Positions 9,397 through 19,066 of a stretch of DNA of 64,000 nucleotides are shown one piece after another. The stretch comes from Streptomyces sp. HUAS ZL42 (GTDB lineage: Bacteria > Actinomycetota > Actinomycetes > Streptomycetales > Streptomycetaceae). How positions within the stretch are numbered: the stretch's first letter is position 1; the number at the start of each line of letters is the position of its first letter. Below the pieces are notes generated by a model. That model worked only from the letters and a program-made list of their open reading frames with translations, searched no databases and was not told where the DNA came from. Where the stretch lies: NCBI RefSeq assembly GCF_040782645.1, contig NZ_CP160403.1, positions 124,001 through 188,000 on the forward strand, written 5' to 3'. Both the position numbers and the translations under genes were made by a program.

Positions 9397-9525
9397 GTGC
9401 CGGAACTGCGCCGGGAACTGGTGGTGCGGTTGTTGTCCGAGCTGGTGGCACGGATGGTGACCACATCCGGCGGGGGCGGGGGCTACGGCGATGGTGGCGT
9501 CGCCGGCTCCGTGGAACCGGGTTGA
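9397..9525 (+). CDS. Short open frame upstream of the serine recombinase
   Basis: The frame is open from 9370 to the stop at 9523-9525 and reads LWETVPELRRELVVRLLSEL then VARMVTT, an amphipathic helix followed by a Gly-rich tail. There is no ATG; a GTG at 9397 is the only plausible start. Short frames like this commonly precede recombinase-family genes in mobile elements. It overlaps the recombinase start at 9491. It may be the 3' end of a truncated gene. Confidence 0.3.
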   Translation: MPELRRELVVRLLSELVARMVTTSGGGGGYGDGGVAGSVEPG

Positions 9526-10348
9526 CGGCAAGATCCAGCCGCGGCATCTCGACCGTCTCGCGGTCGTCTATGTGCGCCAGTCGACTCCGCAGCAGGTCAT
9601 CGATCACGCGGAGTCGACCAGGCTGCAGTACGGGCTGCGCCAGCGGGCGGTCGAACTGGGCTGGGATGCCTCGCGGGTGCTGGTCATCGATGAGGACCTC
9701 GGCCACTCGGCGTCCGGTCTGGTGGCCCGGCCCGGTTTCCAGCGGCTGGTCTCCGAGGTCGGTCTCGATCACGTGGGGCTGGTGCTCGGGGTGGAGATGT
9801 CCCGCCTGGCCCGCAGCGGACGCGAGTGGCACCAGCTGCTGGAACTGTGCGCGCTGGCCGGCGCCCTGTTGGCCGACCCGGAAGGCATCCACGACCCGGC
9901 CGAGCACAACGACCGCATGCTGCTGGGGCTGAAGGGCACGATCGGCGAGGCCGAGCTGCACCTGATCAAACAGCGGATGTGGAACGGGCGGATCACCAAG
10001 GCCCGCCGCGGCGAGCTCGCCGTCCCCCTGCCCATCGGCTATGTCCGGCTTGCGGACGGGCAGGTCGTCGAGGACCCCGACGAGCAGGTGCAAACCCTCG
10101 TCCACCTCGTCTTTGACCTGTTCGACGAGCTGGCCACCATCAACGCGGTGCTTCGCTTCCTGGTCGAGAACGGTATCGAGATCGGCGTGCGCGCCCGCTC
10201 GGGTGCGGGCAAGGGGCAGCTGGAATGGCGCCGACCGAGCCGGATCGTGATCCAGAACCAAAAGATACTCAACTGGTTCCCGAGGAGAGGTACGAAGACA
10301 GCGAGACCCTATCTAGTCTGGGCACCCACCTATGTCTGGCACCAGTAG
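9491..10348 (+). pseudogene. Serine recombinase (resolvase/invertase family), C-terminally truncated
   Basis: The catalytic resolvase domain is present: VVYVRQSTPQQVIDH with the nucleophilic Ser in RQST, then EDLGHSASG and LGVEMSRLARSGREWHQLLE. After it comes the start of the 'recombinase' domain (GEAELHLIKQRMWNGRITKA, LAVPLPIGYV). Relatives run 550-700 residues. Here similarity stops at LEWRRPSR (about 10250) and is followed by 30 unrelated codons to 10348, where the next gene has already begun. The DNA-binding and zinc regions are missing, so it is not expected to be functional. Confidence 0.7.
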
Positions 10349-10598
10349 ACCAGTTCGCGAGCGCCAATCCCTTCGATCTGCGCTCGCCTCTCTCCGTTCC
10401 TCACTCGTCGGCAAGCTGTCGATCCTCTTCGCAGCCGCCGGCATCTGTGCCTGGATCCTCGGGGCCGTTGTCTGGTTCTTCCGCGGGCATGTCGGTGCGG
10501 TGGACGTGCTGATGCGCATCCTCTGCCCGCTGCTGGAAGCCGTGGCGACGGGGCTCGTGTATCTCCATCGCCGACGGGCTACAACAAGGCGAACATGA
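10332..10598 (+). CDS. Small two-TM hypothetical membrane protein
   Basis: 88 residues with two clear hydrophobic stretches, LSILFAAAGICAWILGAVVW and VLMRILCPLLEAVATGLVYL, Arg/Lys-rich at both termini. I recognise no family. It starts inside the scrambled tail of the truncated recombinase and is followed by a strong hairpin at 10658, which supports a transcription unit ending here. The ribosome site is weak, so the gene call is moderate. Confidence 0.45.
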   Translation: MSGTSRPVRERQSLRSALASLRSSLVGKLSILFAAAGICAWILGAVVWFFRGHVGAVDVLMRILCPLLEAVATGLVYLHRRRATTRRT

Positions 10599-10657
10599 CC
10601 ACATCACTCGCCCTGAAGTACTCAAAAATCGCCGCGGCCACAAACCTGCGGATCCAT

Positions 10658-10690
10658 GGGTGGCCCGCCGGAACCTCTGGCGGGCCACCC
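10658..10690 (+). terminator. Perfect 12-bp hairpin
   Basis: GGGTGGCCCGCC pairs exactly with GGCGGGCCACCC across a 9-nt loop. It lies 59 nt after the small membrane gene and upstream of the next start. It also argues against placing the next gene's start before 10691. Confidence 0.65.
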
Positions 10691-10823
10691 GCTCAGCTCG
10701 CAGCGCAACGCACCCAGTCCTGGTGACTCGCAGCTGAGGACAAGGACAGCTCGACCGGTGGTACGGCTTTGCTTCCGCGGCCTACGGGCTGTACGGGGAA
10801 TACCGCTCGTACCGGGAACAGGG

Positions 10824-11354
10824 ATGGCGACGATGGCTGTGGTGATCGGGAATCTTGGCGGGATCCTGCAATCCTGCGAGACCCGACTGGCCTCCCTGGT
10901 GTTCCTCATTTTCGCAAGAGGAGACTGGAAGGAAGCGGCGACAGCGGCCGCTGAGGTCGACAAAGCTGTCGCGGACCTGCTCCTGGCGCGGCCCGGAAAG
11001 ATTCGCAAGAAGGACGCGGACGGCGTATGGGGCCCGGCTTCGGACGGGCTGGCCCTTCGCTCCTGGCTGTGGTTCGTGATCGCAGCCCTGCTGGCGGTTG
11101 GAACCCTCCTGCTGGGCCCGAGCCGTTCGGACGCCGAGTGGTACGTGCGGATCGCGATGTCCCTGGTACCTGCCCTGCCCAGTGCGCTGTTCGTATCACG
11201 GGAGATCGGCCACGTGCTGACCCGGCGTGCTCTCGGAGCCGGGCGGGCTGGACGGAACAGGCTGGTCTGGATCAGCCGCTGGCTCAGCCCTGGCGCTGTT
11301 CTCGTCCTCGCAGGAGGAATGTGGGTGCTCTGGATGATGGTCTTCGTGATCTAG
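10824..11354 (+). CDS. Hypothetical multi-pass membrane protein
   Basis: 176 residues from ATG 10824, chosen because the longer frame starting at 10656 would run through the hairpin at 10658-10690. The N-terminal half is soluble and Ala/Lys-rich (WKEAATAAAEVDKAVADLLL). The C-terminal half has three to four TM segments (LWFVIAALLAVGTLLLG, VRIAMSLVPALPSALFV, LSPGAVLVLAGGMWVLWMMV). No family is recognised. The pairing with the upstream two-TM gene is conserved in strand but separated by the hairpin. Confidence 0.5.
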   Translation: MATMAVVIGNLGGILQSCETRLASLVFLIFARGDWKEAATAAAEVDKAVADLLLARPGKIRKKDADGVWGPASDGLALRSWLWFVIAALLAVGTLLLGPSRSDAEWYVRIAMSLVPALPSALFVSREIGHVLTRRALGAGRAGRNRLVWISRWLSPGAVLVLAGGMWVLWMMVFVI

Positions 11355-11382
11355 AGCCACCACCCAATGGTGCGGCGGCGCC

Positions 11383-11742
11383 GACCATCTGGCGCCCCGC
11401 ATCCGGAGGTCGGCTCATCTCGAGGGCATCCACGTCCACGGCGCACGGTCCATCCGACCGTGACGGGCCCGCAGTGGGCGCAGAGGGCCAGCGCGCGGCG
11501 CAGCCGCGTCGACTCCAGCCAACCGCGGTCCGAAGCGCGTGCAGCGCGCCATACCCGCGCCGGTGCTCAACCGCCAGCGACAACTCGACCAAGATCTTCA
11601 CCGGACCGTCCGCGCACAACACCGCGTCCGTGAGCTCGAACAGTGCGTCCTGGCGGGCCTAGAGGCATTCGTAGAACTCGACCCGAAGGCGGGACAGGAT
11701 GTCCAATGCGTCGCTTGCGAGCGCGTCGACCGGGAGGCTCAT
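11383..11742 (-). pseudogene. DDE transposase remnant with in-frame stop
   Basis: Starts at ATG 11742 and reads ALDILSRLRVEFYECL, then a stop at about 11660, then resumes ARQDALFELTDAVLCADGPV and LSLAAEHRRGYGALH-type sequence. This is the conserved N-terminus of a putative transposase group frequent in Streptomyces, in which DALFELTDAVL and EHRRGHGALYDAL are hallmark blocks. Downstream the frame decays. Only the N-terminal third is recognisable. Confidence 0.6.
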
Positions 11743-11866
11743 ACGCAGCGGCCTGTCTCTCGTGCTCCGTGACCGGACACCTCGACGCGTGAAGAACGGC
11801 CGCCTGGCTTTATTCACGAGTTGTGCTTCTGGCTCAGGTTTTGTTCTTGTGGCGGGTGACTCTCTG

Positions 11867-12298
11867 TCATTGCTCGACATCGAACAGCGGGATGGACGGT
11901 GATGGCGGAGCAAGGACTGTGCGAAGGCGGTTGAGGTTGGCTCGCCACTGCTTCCAATCTTCCGGATCAACCCAGTTCGAGGCTGGCCCGGCCTCGTCGC
12001 TGATGATGCGAGCGAGGGCCTTGTCCGCGAGCGTCCGGAGATCGTCAGGGAAGGCGGGCATGGGTTCTTCAGGGCCGTAAGGTGTATCGACTGGCTCGCC
12101 GCCAGGGCATTGCGCCGCAATCAGTGCGGCTGTGGCCACCGCTTCTTCTCCTTCGGTGACCCAGCCGGTGGCGTCGACGGTGCGCGTGAGGACGCCACGG
12201 ATCAGTGCCTCGCGTTCCCCGGGTTTGGCGTCGTCGAGAGCGTTGGCGAAGTCCGCGGCCGTGTCGTTGTCGAAGGGGCCAGTGTCCCAGGTGCCCAT
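11867..12298 (-). CDS. DUF4259 domain-containing protein
   Basis: 143 residues from ATG 12298 (GAGGAG seven bases upstream). It opens with MGTWDTGPFDNDTAADFAND-like sequence, the diagnostic start of DUF4259 proteins, and continues with ALAAAECxA-type helices (AVATAALIAAQCPGG) and DKALARIISDEAGPASNWVD. The family is small, cytoplasmic and of unknown function, often beside mobile or defence-related genes. Codon use looks normal and there is no sign of decay. Confidence 0.85.
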   Translation of the reverse strand: MGTWDTGPFDNDTAADFANALDDAKPGEREALIRGVLTRTVDATGWVTEGEEAVATAALIAAQCPGGEPVDTPYGPEEPMPAFPDDLRTLADKALARIISDEAGPASNWVDPEDWKQWRANLNRLRTVLAPPSPSIPLFDVEQ

Positions 12299-12486
12299 GT
12301 TGATCTCCTCGTGTAGTTGCGCCCGGATCAGGACGGGTGCGCAGCCGCTCGCGCAGGGCGCGGGAGCGTTTTCTCTCCCACCTGTCAACGGCCACTTCGT
12401 TCTCCCCAGACGTCACCCACCGCTGGGGCTGCTGTCAAAACGGGCTCAGCCGCTGAGCCATCCCGGGGTTGGTGGTGCATGGGTGG

Positions 12487-12801
12487 TCATGGTGTGATCC
12501 CTTCCGGCAGTTGGGTCGATGCGGTGGCGCAGGTCGTGCAGCGGCCCTCGGCGTCGGGGTGGGCGCGCCGCGGGGCGGGGCCGGGGCAGGTGCGGCACCG
12601 CGGCCAGTCCAGACGCGCTGGGCAGAGGCCTTTGCCGGGAGCGGCCCCGGGAACTCCGCAGTCGGCGCATTCGACGAGAGCCTGGTGGGTTAGGGCCTCG
12701 CTCACCGTGCGGACGGCGGACGCCGTGGACGACCGCCCGGTCACCGGCCACGCGGGCGGCTCGTCCTGAAGGACGTCGCCACGCTGTTGCCGGCTGGCCA
12801 C
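12487..12801 (-). CDS. Small Cys-rich hypothetical protein (possible zinc ribbon)
   Basis: 104 residues. Three cysteine pairs, ECADCG, CRTC and CTTC, plus a lone Cys, resemble a double zinc ribbon. The N-terminus has VRTVSEALTHQALVECADCG, suggesting a helix feeding into the zinc site. No catalytic motif is seen. It is isolated between DUF4259 and a MerR-like gene on the same strand. Confidence 0.45.
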   Translation of the reverse strand: MASRQQRGDVLQDEPPAWPVTGRSSTASAVRTVSEALTHQALVECADCGVPGAAPGKGLCPARLDWPRCRTCPGPAPRRAHPDAEGRCTTCATASTQLPEGITP

Positions 12802-13002
12802 AGTGGCGGGCGGCGAGTAGGCCTGAGCAGCCCGCAGGCGGGCGTTTCGATGATCGCGCCGACCGTTGCGATCGATGCGGTGCCTGATGCCGCCGCCCCT
12901 CGCGCGGACGGCAACTGCTGCCGCGGGCAGCCCGATGTGGCCACGAACACGATCGCAGCCGGCCCTCCGGTCACCGTGCCTTCCCTGGGTCCGGCGCCGT
13001 GA

Positions 13003-13347
13003 TCAGGCTGAGGTCTTCGACTGCGACTCGCCGCCCTGGGTGCGCAGTTGCTCGTTGATGCGCTGCGCTTCCTCCAGCTGGTCTTCGAGGATGATGATGC
13101 GGCAGGCGGCCTCTATGGGGGTGCCCTGATCGACGAGTTCGCGGGCGCGGGCTGCGATGCGCAGCTGATAGCGGGAGTAGCGGCGGTGGCCGCCTTGTGA
13201 GCGCAAGGGGGTGATCAGACGGTGTTCGCCGAGGGAACGCAGGAAGGCGGGCGTGGTGCCGAGCATCTCTGCGGCCCGGCCCATGGTGTAGGCGGGGTAG
13301 TCATCGTCGTCGAGGTTGTCGGCAGGACGGGAACCGGCAGGGAGCAT
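13003..13347 (-). CDS. MerR-family-like DNA-binding protein
   Basis: 114 residues, start ATG 13347 with AAGAGG upstream. The winged helix-turn-helix is clear: [40 protein letters not shown], then [21 protein letters not shown] short C-terminal coiled coil ([17 protein letters not shown]) would dimerise it. There is no cysteine or effector domain, so it is of the short MerR type rather than a metal sensor. Confidence 0.8.
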   Translation of the reverse strand: MLPAGSRPADNLDDDDYPAYTMGRAAEMLGTTPAFLRSLGEHRLITPLRSQGGHRRYSRYQLRIAARARELVDQGTPIEAACRIIILEDQLEEAQRINEQLRTQGGESQSKTSA

Positions 13348-13839
<492 letters not shown>

Positions 13840-14365
13840 GCCCCGCCGGTATCGATCGTGCCCGTGAAGTCTCCCGGGAGGCACACCTCCGCCGGTTGGA
13901 CGCCCTCCTGGCCCCCGCTCCCCCGCCCGCCGGACGCGCCGCCCCGCCCACCGCCGGTCGCTGCGATCGACGGGATGGCCGGCATCGGCAAGACGGCGCC
14001 GGCGGTGCACTGGGCACACCGGGCGGCCCACTGGTACCCCGACGGCAGCTGTACCCTCGGCTGGCAGCCGGCCTGTGCCTTGACCAGGTTCTTCGCCTAT
14101 TACGGCCACTGGCACGGCTCGATCGAGGCGCTCACCGGCCGCACTGCGGGCACCCCGACGCCTGGCAGATCCACTCGAGGAGGCGCCGCTCACAACCTCC
14201 TGAGCTGCGCGTACATCAGACCGAGCCGTTTCGCCGAGCCGGATGTCCGCCTGCGCGACGCCCTGCGGTTGTACCGCGCGGCCGATGACATCGCCGGCGA
14301 GGCGCACCCACCGCCGGCATGCTTGGCTGCTGGAGCGTCAGGTGCCGCGACGGCCGGGCGCACCG
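13840..14365 (+). pseudogene. NB-ARC/TPR (AfsR-like) regulator remnant
   Basis: Pieces of a large STAND-type regulator are scattered over frames. REAHLRRLDALLAP comes in one frame. The Walker A block DGMAGIGKTAPAVHWAHRAA follows in the next. Then RFAEPDVRLRDALRLYRAAD and DIAGEAH, the end of a TPR unit, directly follow a short bridge. About 500 residues that normally separate the P-loop from this TPR region are deleted. Not translatable as one protein. Confidence 0.6.
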
Positions 14366-14902
14366 AATTTTGGGATTGAGTCCACAGACCGACCACGGGC
14401 CACTGCCGAGGTCGGCGCCGGTCGCGACGTACGCCTTCTCGGCACGTGCGGTGTCACCGGAGATACTTCTGCGCCTCCCATGCAGTCACGTGACGTCCGC
14501 AAGGGGTTGATCCACTTCAACGCTACCGCCCCGATGAGGACTCATGCTCGCAGACGTCGACTCCCCGATCGCCGCTCTCCTGAGACGAAGACTCCGTAAA
14601 ACCCTCATCCCTAGCGGATTTCAGGGACATGGCCCCCTTTGCGATGCCGCCCCGCGGTCCGCCGGCGGGAGGCAATCTCGAACAACGGATGAGGGAGCAC
14701 TGGTCTTTTGAGATTCCGGATCAACCGCTTACGCACCGCATTGGCACATCCGTCTCCGGGGCACCCGGCGCCCACTCCTGTGGTACACATCGTGGAGCTT
14801 GAGGTGGTCGAGGCACCCCTGTCGGCCCACGAGCAAGACGTCATACGCGCCTCGATCTCGGTGATCGAGCCGTTCACCGCGGAAATGACGGTCTAATTGC
14901 CC
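14366..14902. other. Gene-free stretch
   Basis: No gene that I can support. One open frame (14708-14896, TTG start) encodes 62 residues ending VIEPFTAEMTV, with no recognisable family and no ribosome site. It may be random or a gene tail. Flanked on both sides by pseudogenes. Confidence 0.35.
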
Positions 14903-15345
14903 GGTTGCCGACGTCATGGTCAGTGCTGCCGAGCAGGACGAGGCGGTTCGGCCCGCCGTGTGGCCCGCCACGGTCGAACACCGTGTGCCGCGGAGGCACG
15001 GCATTGTCGAAATCAATCTGCGTCCCACATGCCCTACGAATACACCGCCGGACAGTACGTGAGCGTCGAGACCCCCTGGTGGCCGAAGCGGTGGCACCGC
15101 TGCTCCCCCGCCAACGCGCCTCGTGAGGACGGCATTCTCGCCGTCCACGTGCGCACGGTGGCCGGCGCCTCCATGAGAACCACGCTGGTGCACCGGGCCT
15201 CGGTGGACGACGTGATCCGACTGGGGCTCCGCTGGGAGGCATGGTTCTGTACGCCGCCACAGCGACCTGCGGTGGGTGGCGGGCGGTACCGGTCTCGCCG
15301 CGATCCGCGCGCTCGCGCTGAGTCAACACCCGTTCGAGACGCTCG
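14903..15345 (+). pseudogene. Flavohemoprotein (globin-FAD reductase) remnant
   Basis: The junction between globin and FAD domain is recognisable: DVMVSAAEQDEAVRPAVWPA in one frame, then after a shift near 15025 YEYTAGQYVSVETPWWPKRW and SPANAPREDG, the RxYS-like FAD-binding segment of this family. A further frame holds VAGGTGLAAIRALALSQHPF, the NAD-binding GGTG loop. The globin domain is gone and at least two shifts are present. In life it would have detoxified nitric oxide. Confidence 0.65.
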
Positions 15346-15371
15346 TCCTGTCCTCTCCCTGAGCCAAGCGC

Positions 15372-15945
15372 TTGCCAGTCCTCCCAGGAGAGCACACCGT
15401 GACCTTGCCCCCGCCGCCCTTCGGATCAGCAGGTGAACACCGGCTGCAGCAGCTGGGCACCGCCGACCGCGCCGCCCGCTTCTACGATCAACAGGTTCGC
15501 CCCTGCCTCACACCCGAAAATGCGGGAGTTCATCAGCCACCGGTCAATGGTCTTCCTGGCCACCGCCGACTCCCATGGAGAATGTGATGCCAGCTTCCGC
15601 GCCGGGCCGCCGGGATTTGTCCACGTGATCGACGACCACACGCTGACGTACCCCGAATTCCGCGGCAACGGTGTACTCGCCAGCGCCGGAAACATGACGG
15701 AGAACCCCCACCTCGGCATGCTCTTCGTGGACTTCACGCACCATCACGTGGGGCTTCACGTCAACGGCACAGCCCGGCTCTACACCGACACGGACCTACG
15801 CTCCAGTCATCCCGACCTGCCCAGCGACTTCCCCCCTGGGCGAAGCCCTGAGATATGGGTCCAAATGAGCGTCGAGTAGGCCTACATCCACTGCTCCAAG
15901 TACATACGCCGTCTGGAACCAGCCCATTACCTTCCTCGTAGAGCC
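15372..15945 (+). pseudogene. Pyridoxamine 5'-phosphate oxidase family protein, frameshift plus nonsense
   Basis: Frame 1 from ATG 15372 gives EHRLQQLGTADRAARFYDQQ then VRPCLTPE. At about 15517 an extra A in GAAAATG shifts into frame 2, which continues MREFISHRSMVFLATADSHG, GPPGFVHVIDDHTL, NGVLASAGNMTENPHLGMLF. A TAG at 15877-15879 then interrupts VE-AYIHCSKYIRRLEP, which reads as a G-to-T change of GAG. The family is a split-barrel flavin/heme-binding protein. Position next to the flavohemoprotein relic suggests a lost redox/NO module. Confidence 0.75.
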
Positions 15946-16029
15946 CGGTTCGGGTTCGTGGCCTTCGGGGCCGGTATGACTCATTGCCCCTGTCCTTGAT
16001 GATCCGGGGGGTGCTGTCGCCGGTCCCGG

Positions 16030-16410
16030 CGGCGCCGGCCGGCCCCAGCCCTGACGAACACGCTTCACGTGCCCAGTGGCTGCGAAGTCGGCGGAAGCCG
16101 TGCAGCCAGGAGACCATACGCTCGATCGTTTAGCGGAAGATGCCAAGGCCGGACCCGTGTGGCTGGCCTCGCTCCGCGATCACGGAGTAGCGGTGGGCCG
16201 GCCGCCGGCGTGGTCTGCCGACTCGGCCCGCCACAACCGGGATCTTGCCCAAGGAGAACCGAAGCTTCTTTCACAGCCCGACGTGCAACTGGTCCCAGAC
16301 GCCGGACTCGTTCCACTCGGCGGGCCGCCGCCGGCAGGTCGTGGAAGGCGCTCCCCTGTGCACTGTGCGGCGCCACGAAAAGAGTTCGAATTCTCGCGAC
16401 GGACGTCACC
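16030..16410 (-). pseudogene. IS5-family transposase remnant
   Basis: On the reverse strand AERGQPHGSGLGIFR, a stop, then TIERMVSWLHGFRRLRSHWA matches the IS5 transposase C-terminus (RRGxxHGSGLGxxRWVVERT, WLHxFRRL). The preceding catalytic part is split over three frames. Confidence 0.6.
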
Positions 16411-16498
16411 CGTCTCCACGTAGAGCAGACGAAAGCCCGACCCGTACCGCCACACACCATCACCCGCCCTTCGTCCGACTCCGAACCCCGAGGTACTT

Positions 16499-18316
16499 GT
16501 GGCTCTCCTCTCCGTACTCCATCGTCACCGCCACCCGCGGTCACGGGGGCGCGTCGTCGTCGGGTTGCTGGCGCTCATCGCCGGCACCCTGCCGAGCATG
16601 TCCGCCGACGCCGCCACTCCGGCCTCCGGAACGGTCAGCGACACAACGCCCGCGACCACGTGGCGCGCCGGTCCCTTCGCAGTCCCCAACGTCTCCGGCA
16701 CGACCGGGACGGTGAGCTGCGGAGACCCGCAACTCTGCGACGACTACGTCCTGAAGGTGTCGGTGCCCGTGGGCTACGACGCCGGTCACAGCCTGCGCAT
16801 CGACGTCAAGTGGCCCAATACCGCAGCGGACTTCGACCTGTACGTCCTCGACTCGGACGGCCACGAGGTGGCCGCCGCCGCCTCCACCAGCGACCCCGAG
16901 ACCGTGCTGCTCCCGGCGGTGACGGCGTCGTACACCGTGCGCGTGGTGCCGTACGCACCGCTCGGCGACAGCTTCAGCGGCACCGCCACCCTGGTCGCCA
17001 ACCCGGACGATCCGCCGCCGAGTACAGCCGTCCCGCCGACGTACGCCAACTCCTCGGCCCCCGACAGCATCACGCACGCACACGACGCCGGTGAACCCTC
17101 GATCGGCGTCGACCGCGCCACGGGCGCCGCGATGTTCCAGGCCTATACCTCGACACTCAAGGTCACCTACGACAGCGCCGGCACCGCCACCTGGCAGGAC
17201 AAGAGCGCGAGCACGGCCAACGGCTGCCCCCAGGGCAGCACCACCAGCCTTGACCCGATCCTGTTCACCGACCCGGCCACTCACCGCACCTTCGAGTCGC
17301 AGCTGGCCGGAAAGACCGCCCTTACCTGCTACACCGACGACGACGGCGAAACGTGGACCCCGACGGGGGGCTCGGGCATCAACTCTGGTGTCGACCACCA
17401 GACCATCGGCGGCGGCTCCTTCGCCCCAGGCGGTCCGGGCCCTGTCACGTCGTACCAGAACGCCGTGTACTACTGCTCCCAGGACATCGCCGACGCCTCC
17501 TGCGCGGTCAGCCGGGACGGCGGTGTGACGTACGGGCCGGCCGTTCCGATGTATTCACTGCTGGACTGCGGCGGCCTGCACGGGCACGTGAAGGTCGCCC
17601 CGGACGGCACGGTGTACGTGCCCAACAAGGGCTGCGGCGGCAACCAGGCCGTGGCCGTCTCCGAGGACAACGGACTTACCTGGAGCGTCCGCGAGAACCC
17701 CTCCAGCACGCCCGGTGACTCCGACCCGAGCGTGGGGATCGGGGCCGGCGGGACCGTCTACATGGGCTACCAGAACAGTGACGGCACGGCACGAATTGCC
17801 GTCAGCCACGACAAGGGAAGGACGTGGCTGTACGACCAGAACGTCGGTGTGTCCCTCGGTATCAGGAACGTCGTCTTCCCGGCCGTGACCGCAGGCGACG
17901 ACAACCGCGCCGCCTTCGCCTTCCTCGGCACCACCACCGGTGGCAACTACCAGGACACGGAAAACTTCAAGGGTGTCTGGCACCTGTACGTGGCCACCAC
18001 CTACGACGGCGGACAGTCCTGGGTCACCGTCGACGCCACCCCCACCGACCCGGTCCAGAAGGGGTCGATCTGCACGGGCGGCACCTCCTGCGGCAAGGAC
18101 CGCAATCTCCTCGACTTCAACGACGTAACCATCGACGCCCGGGGCCGTGTGCTCGCCGCCTACTCCGACGGCTGCACTGGAGCCTGCGCCACCGGCGGCG
18201 CCCAGAACTACGACGCGCTGGCCTCCATCGCCCGCCAGTCCTCCGGCAACACGCTGTACGGCGCGTACGACGCCGTAGCCGCCGGCAAGCACAAAAAGCC
18301 CGGAGGAGGTCAGTAG
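16499..18316 (+). CDS. Secreted sialidase-like Asp-box (BNR) beta-propeller with PPC-type domain
   Basis: 605 residues from GTG 16499. The signal peptide ends near ADA-AT (~38). Residues ~55-165 look like a bacterial pre-peptidase C-terminal (PPC) beta-sandwich (LRIDVKWPNTAADFDLYVLD, SYTVRVVPYAPLG). The rest is a beta-propeller with four Asp boxes (S/T-x-D-x-G-x-T/S-W): TDDDGETW (~280), SEDNGLTW (~387), SHDKGRTW (~435), TYDGGQSW (~500). No Arg triad or Tyr/Glu of true sialidases is obvious, so catalytic activity is doubtful; binding or scaffold roles are possible. The stop abuts the next gene directly. Confidence 0.8.
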   Translation: MALLSVLHRHRHPRSRGRVVVGLLALIAGTLPSMSADAATPASGTVSDTTPATTWRAGPFAVPNVSGTTGTVSCGDPQLCDDYVLKVSVPVGYDAGHSLRIDVKWPNTAADFDLYVLDSDGHEVAAAASTSDPETVLLPAVTASYTVRVVPYAPLGDSFSGTATLVANPDDPPPSTAVPPTYANSSAPDSITHAHDAGEPSIGVDRATGAAMFQAYTSTLKVTYDSAGTATWQDKSASTANGCPQGSTTSLDPILFTDPATHRTFESQLAGKTALTCYTDDDGETWTPTGGSGINSGVDHQTIGGGSFAPGGPGPVTSYQNAVYYCSQDIADASCAVSRDGGVTYGPAVPMYSLLDCGGLHGHVKVAPDGTVYVPNKGCGGNQAVAVSEDNGLTWSVRENPSSTPGDSDPSVGIGAGGTVYMGYQNSDGTARIAVSHDKGRTWLYDQNVGVSLGIRNVVFPAVTAGDDNRAAFAFLGTTTGGNYQDTENFKGVWHLYVATTYDGGQSWVTVDATPTDPVQKGSICTGGTSCGKDRNLLDFNDVTIDARGRVLAAYSDGCTGACATGGAQNYDALASIARQSSGNTLYGAYDAVAAGKHKKPGGGQ

Positions 18317-18820
18317 GTGAAGTCCTTTCGTCTGGCTGCCGTTCTGTTCGGCGCCGTTCTCGGCCTGGCGGGCGTCACCGGATGCTCGGCGACGAACGAG
18401 CACACAGAGCCCTCGGCTGCGACGCCCCACCTGGCCGGGCAGGCGACCGGTCCATCGGGCGGGAAAACGGCCGACGCCACGCCCGGCGGCTGCCCAACCA
18501 CCGTCTCACTGCCCCTACCCAAGGACTTCCCGGCGAACCTGCCGGTGCCCGACGGCGCGATCGTGACCTCGGTGGAACATCGCACCCACTACCGGCTCGT
18601 CGTCGACGCGGTGGTACGGGACGGCTTCGACTCTGTCCTCGCCTTCCTGCAGGAGCAGCTCCCCAAGGCCGGATACGCCCTGAAGGACGGCGAGGTGGAG
18701 GAGGACGACGCGGAGTCGAACTTCACCTCCGCGACGGTCGGCGGCCGCTGGACCCTACGGAAGATGCCTGACTGCGAGGGAGGGGTGTATCTGACGTACC
18801 TGACGTCTCCCGCCTCCTGA
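18317..18820 (+). CDS. Secreted lipoprotein of unknown function
   Basis: 167 residues, GTG start immediately after the upstream TAG with GGAGG ten bases before, so the two genes are one operon. The N-terminus is a lipoprotein signal with lipobox VTGC at residue ~23. The mature part has VPDGAIVTSVEHRTHYRLVV and VLAFLQEQLPKAGYALKDGE, an alpha/beta sandwich pattern seen in small streptomycete lipoproteins. The C-terminal Cys (PDCEGG) may pair with CPTT. The partner Asp-box protein suggests a shared cell-surface task. Confidence 0.75.
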   Translation: MKSFRLAAVLFGAVLGLAGVTGCSATNEHTEPSAATPHLAGQATGPSGGKTADATPGGCPTTVSLPLPKDFPANLPVPDGAIVTSVEHRTHYRLVVDAVVRDGFDSVLAFLQEQLPKAGYALKDGEVEEDDAESNFTSATVGGRWTLRKMPDCEGGVYLTYLTSPAS

Positions 18821-19066
18821 GCTCGGCCGGACCGAGGTCTCCTGGTGACCGCATGGAAGTATGAGCGGCCACTGCCGGGGCGGACCGCCCTGCCTCGACG
18901 TCGCCCAGCGAGTGGCCTCCCCGCACTGAAGGACACCGGACGCGGAGAGAACTCGGCAAACCAGCCTGCCCAGGACGTGCGGGCCACGCGACTGGGCACG
19001 CGTGCCGGCATCAGGACTCACTCCTGCTGATTCGAAAATCCGCCGTCCCGTTTCCGTAGCCGCTGA

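Noticed and set aside
10656..10823. Upstream extension of the 176-residue membrane protein
   Set aside because: It would run through a perfect 12-bp terminator-like hairpin and has no ribosome site.
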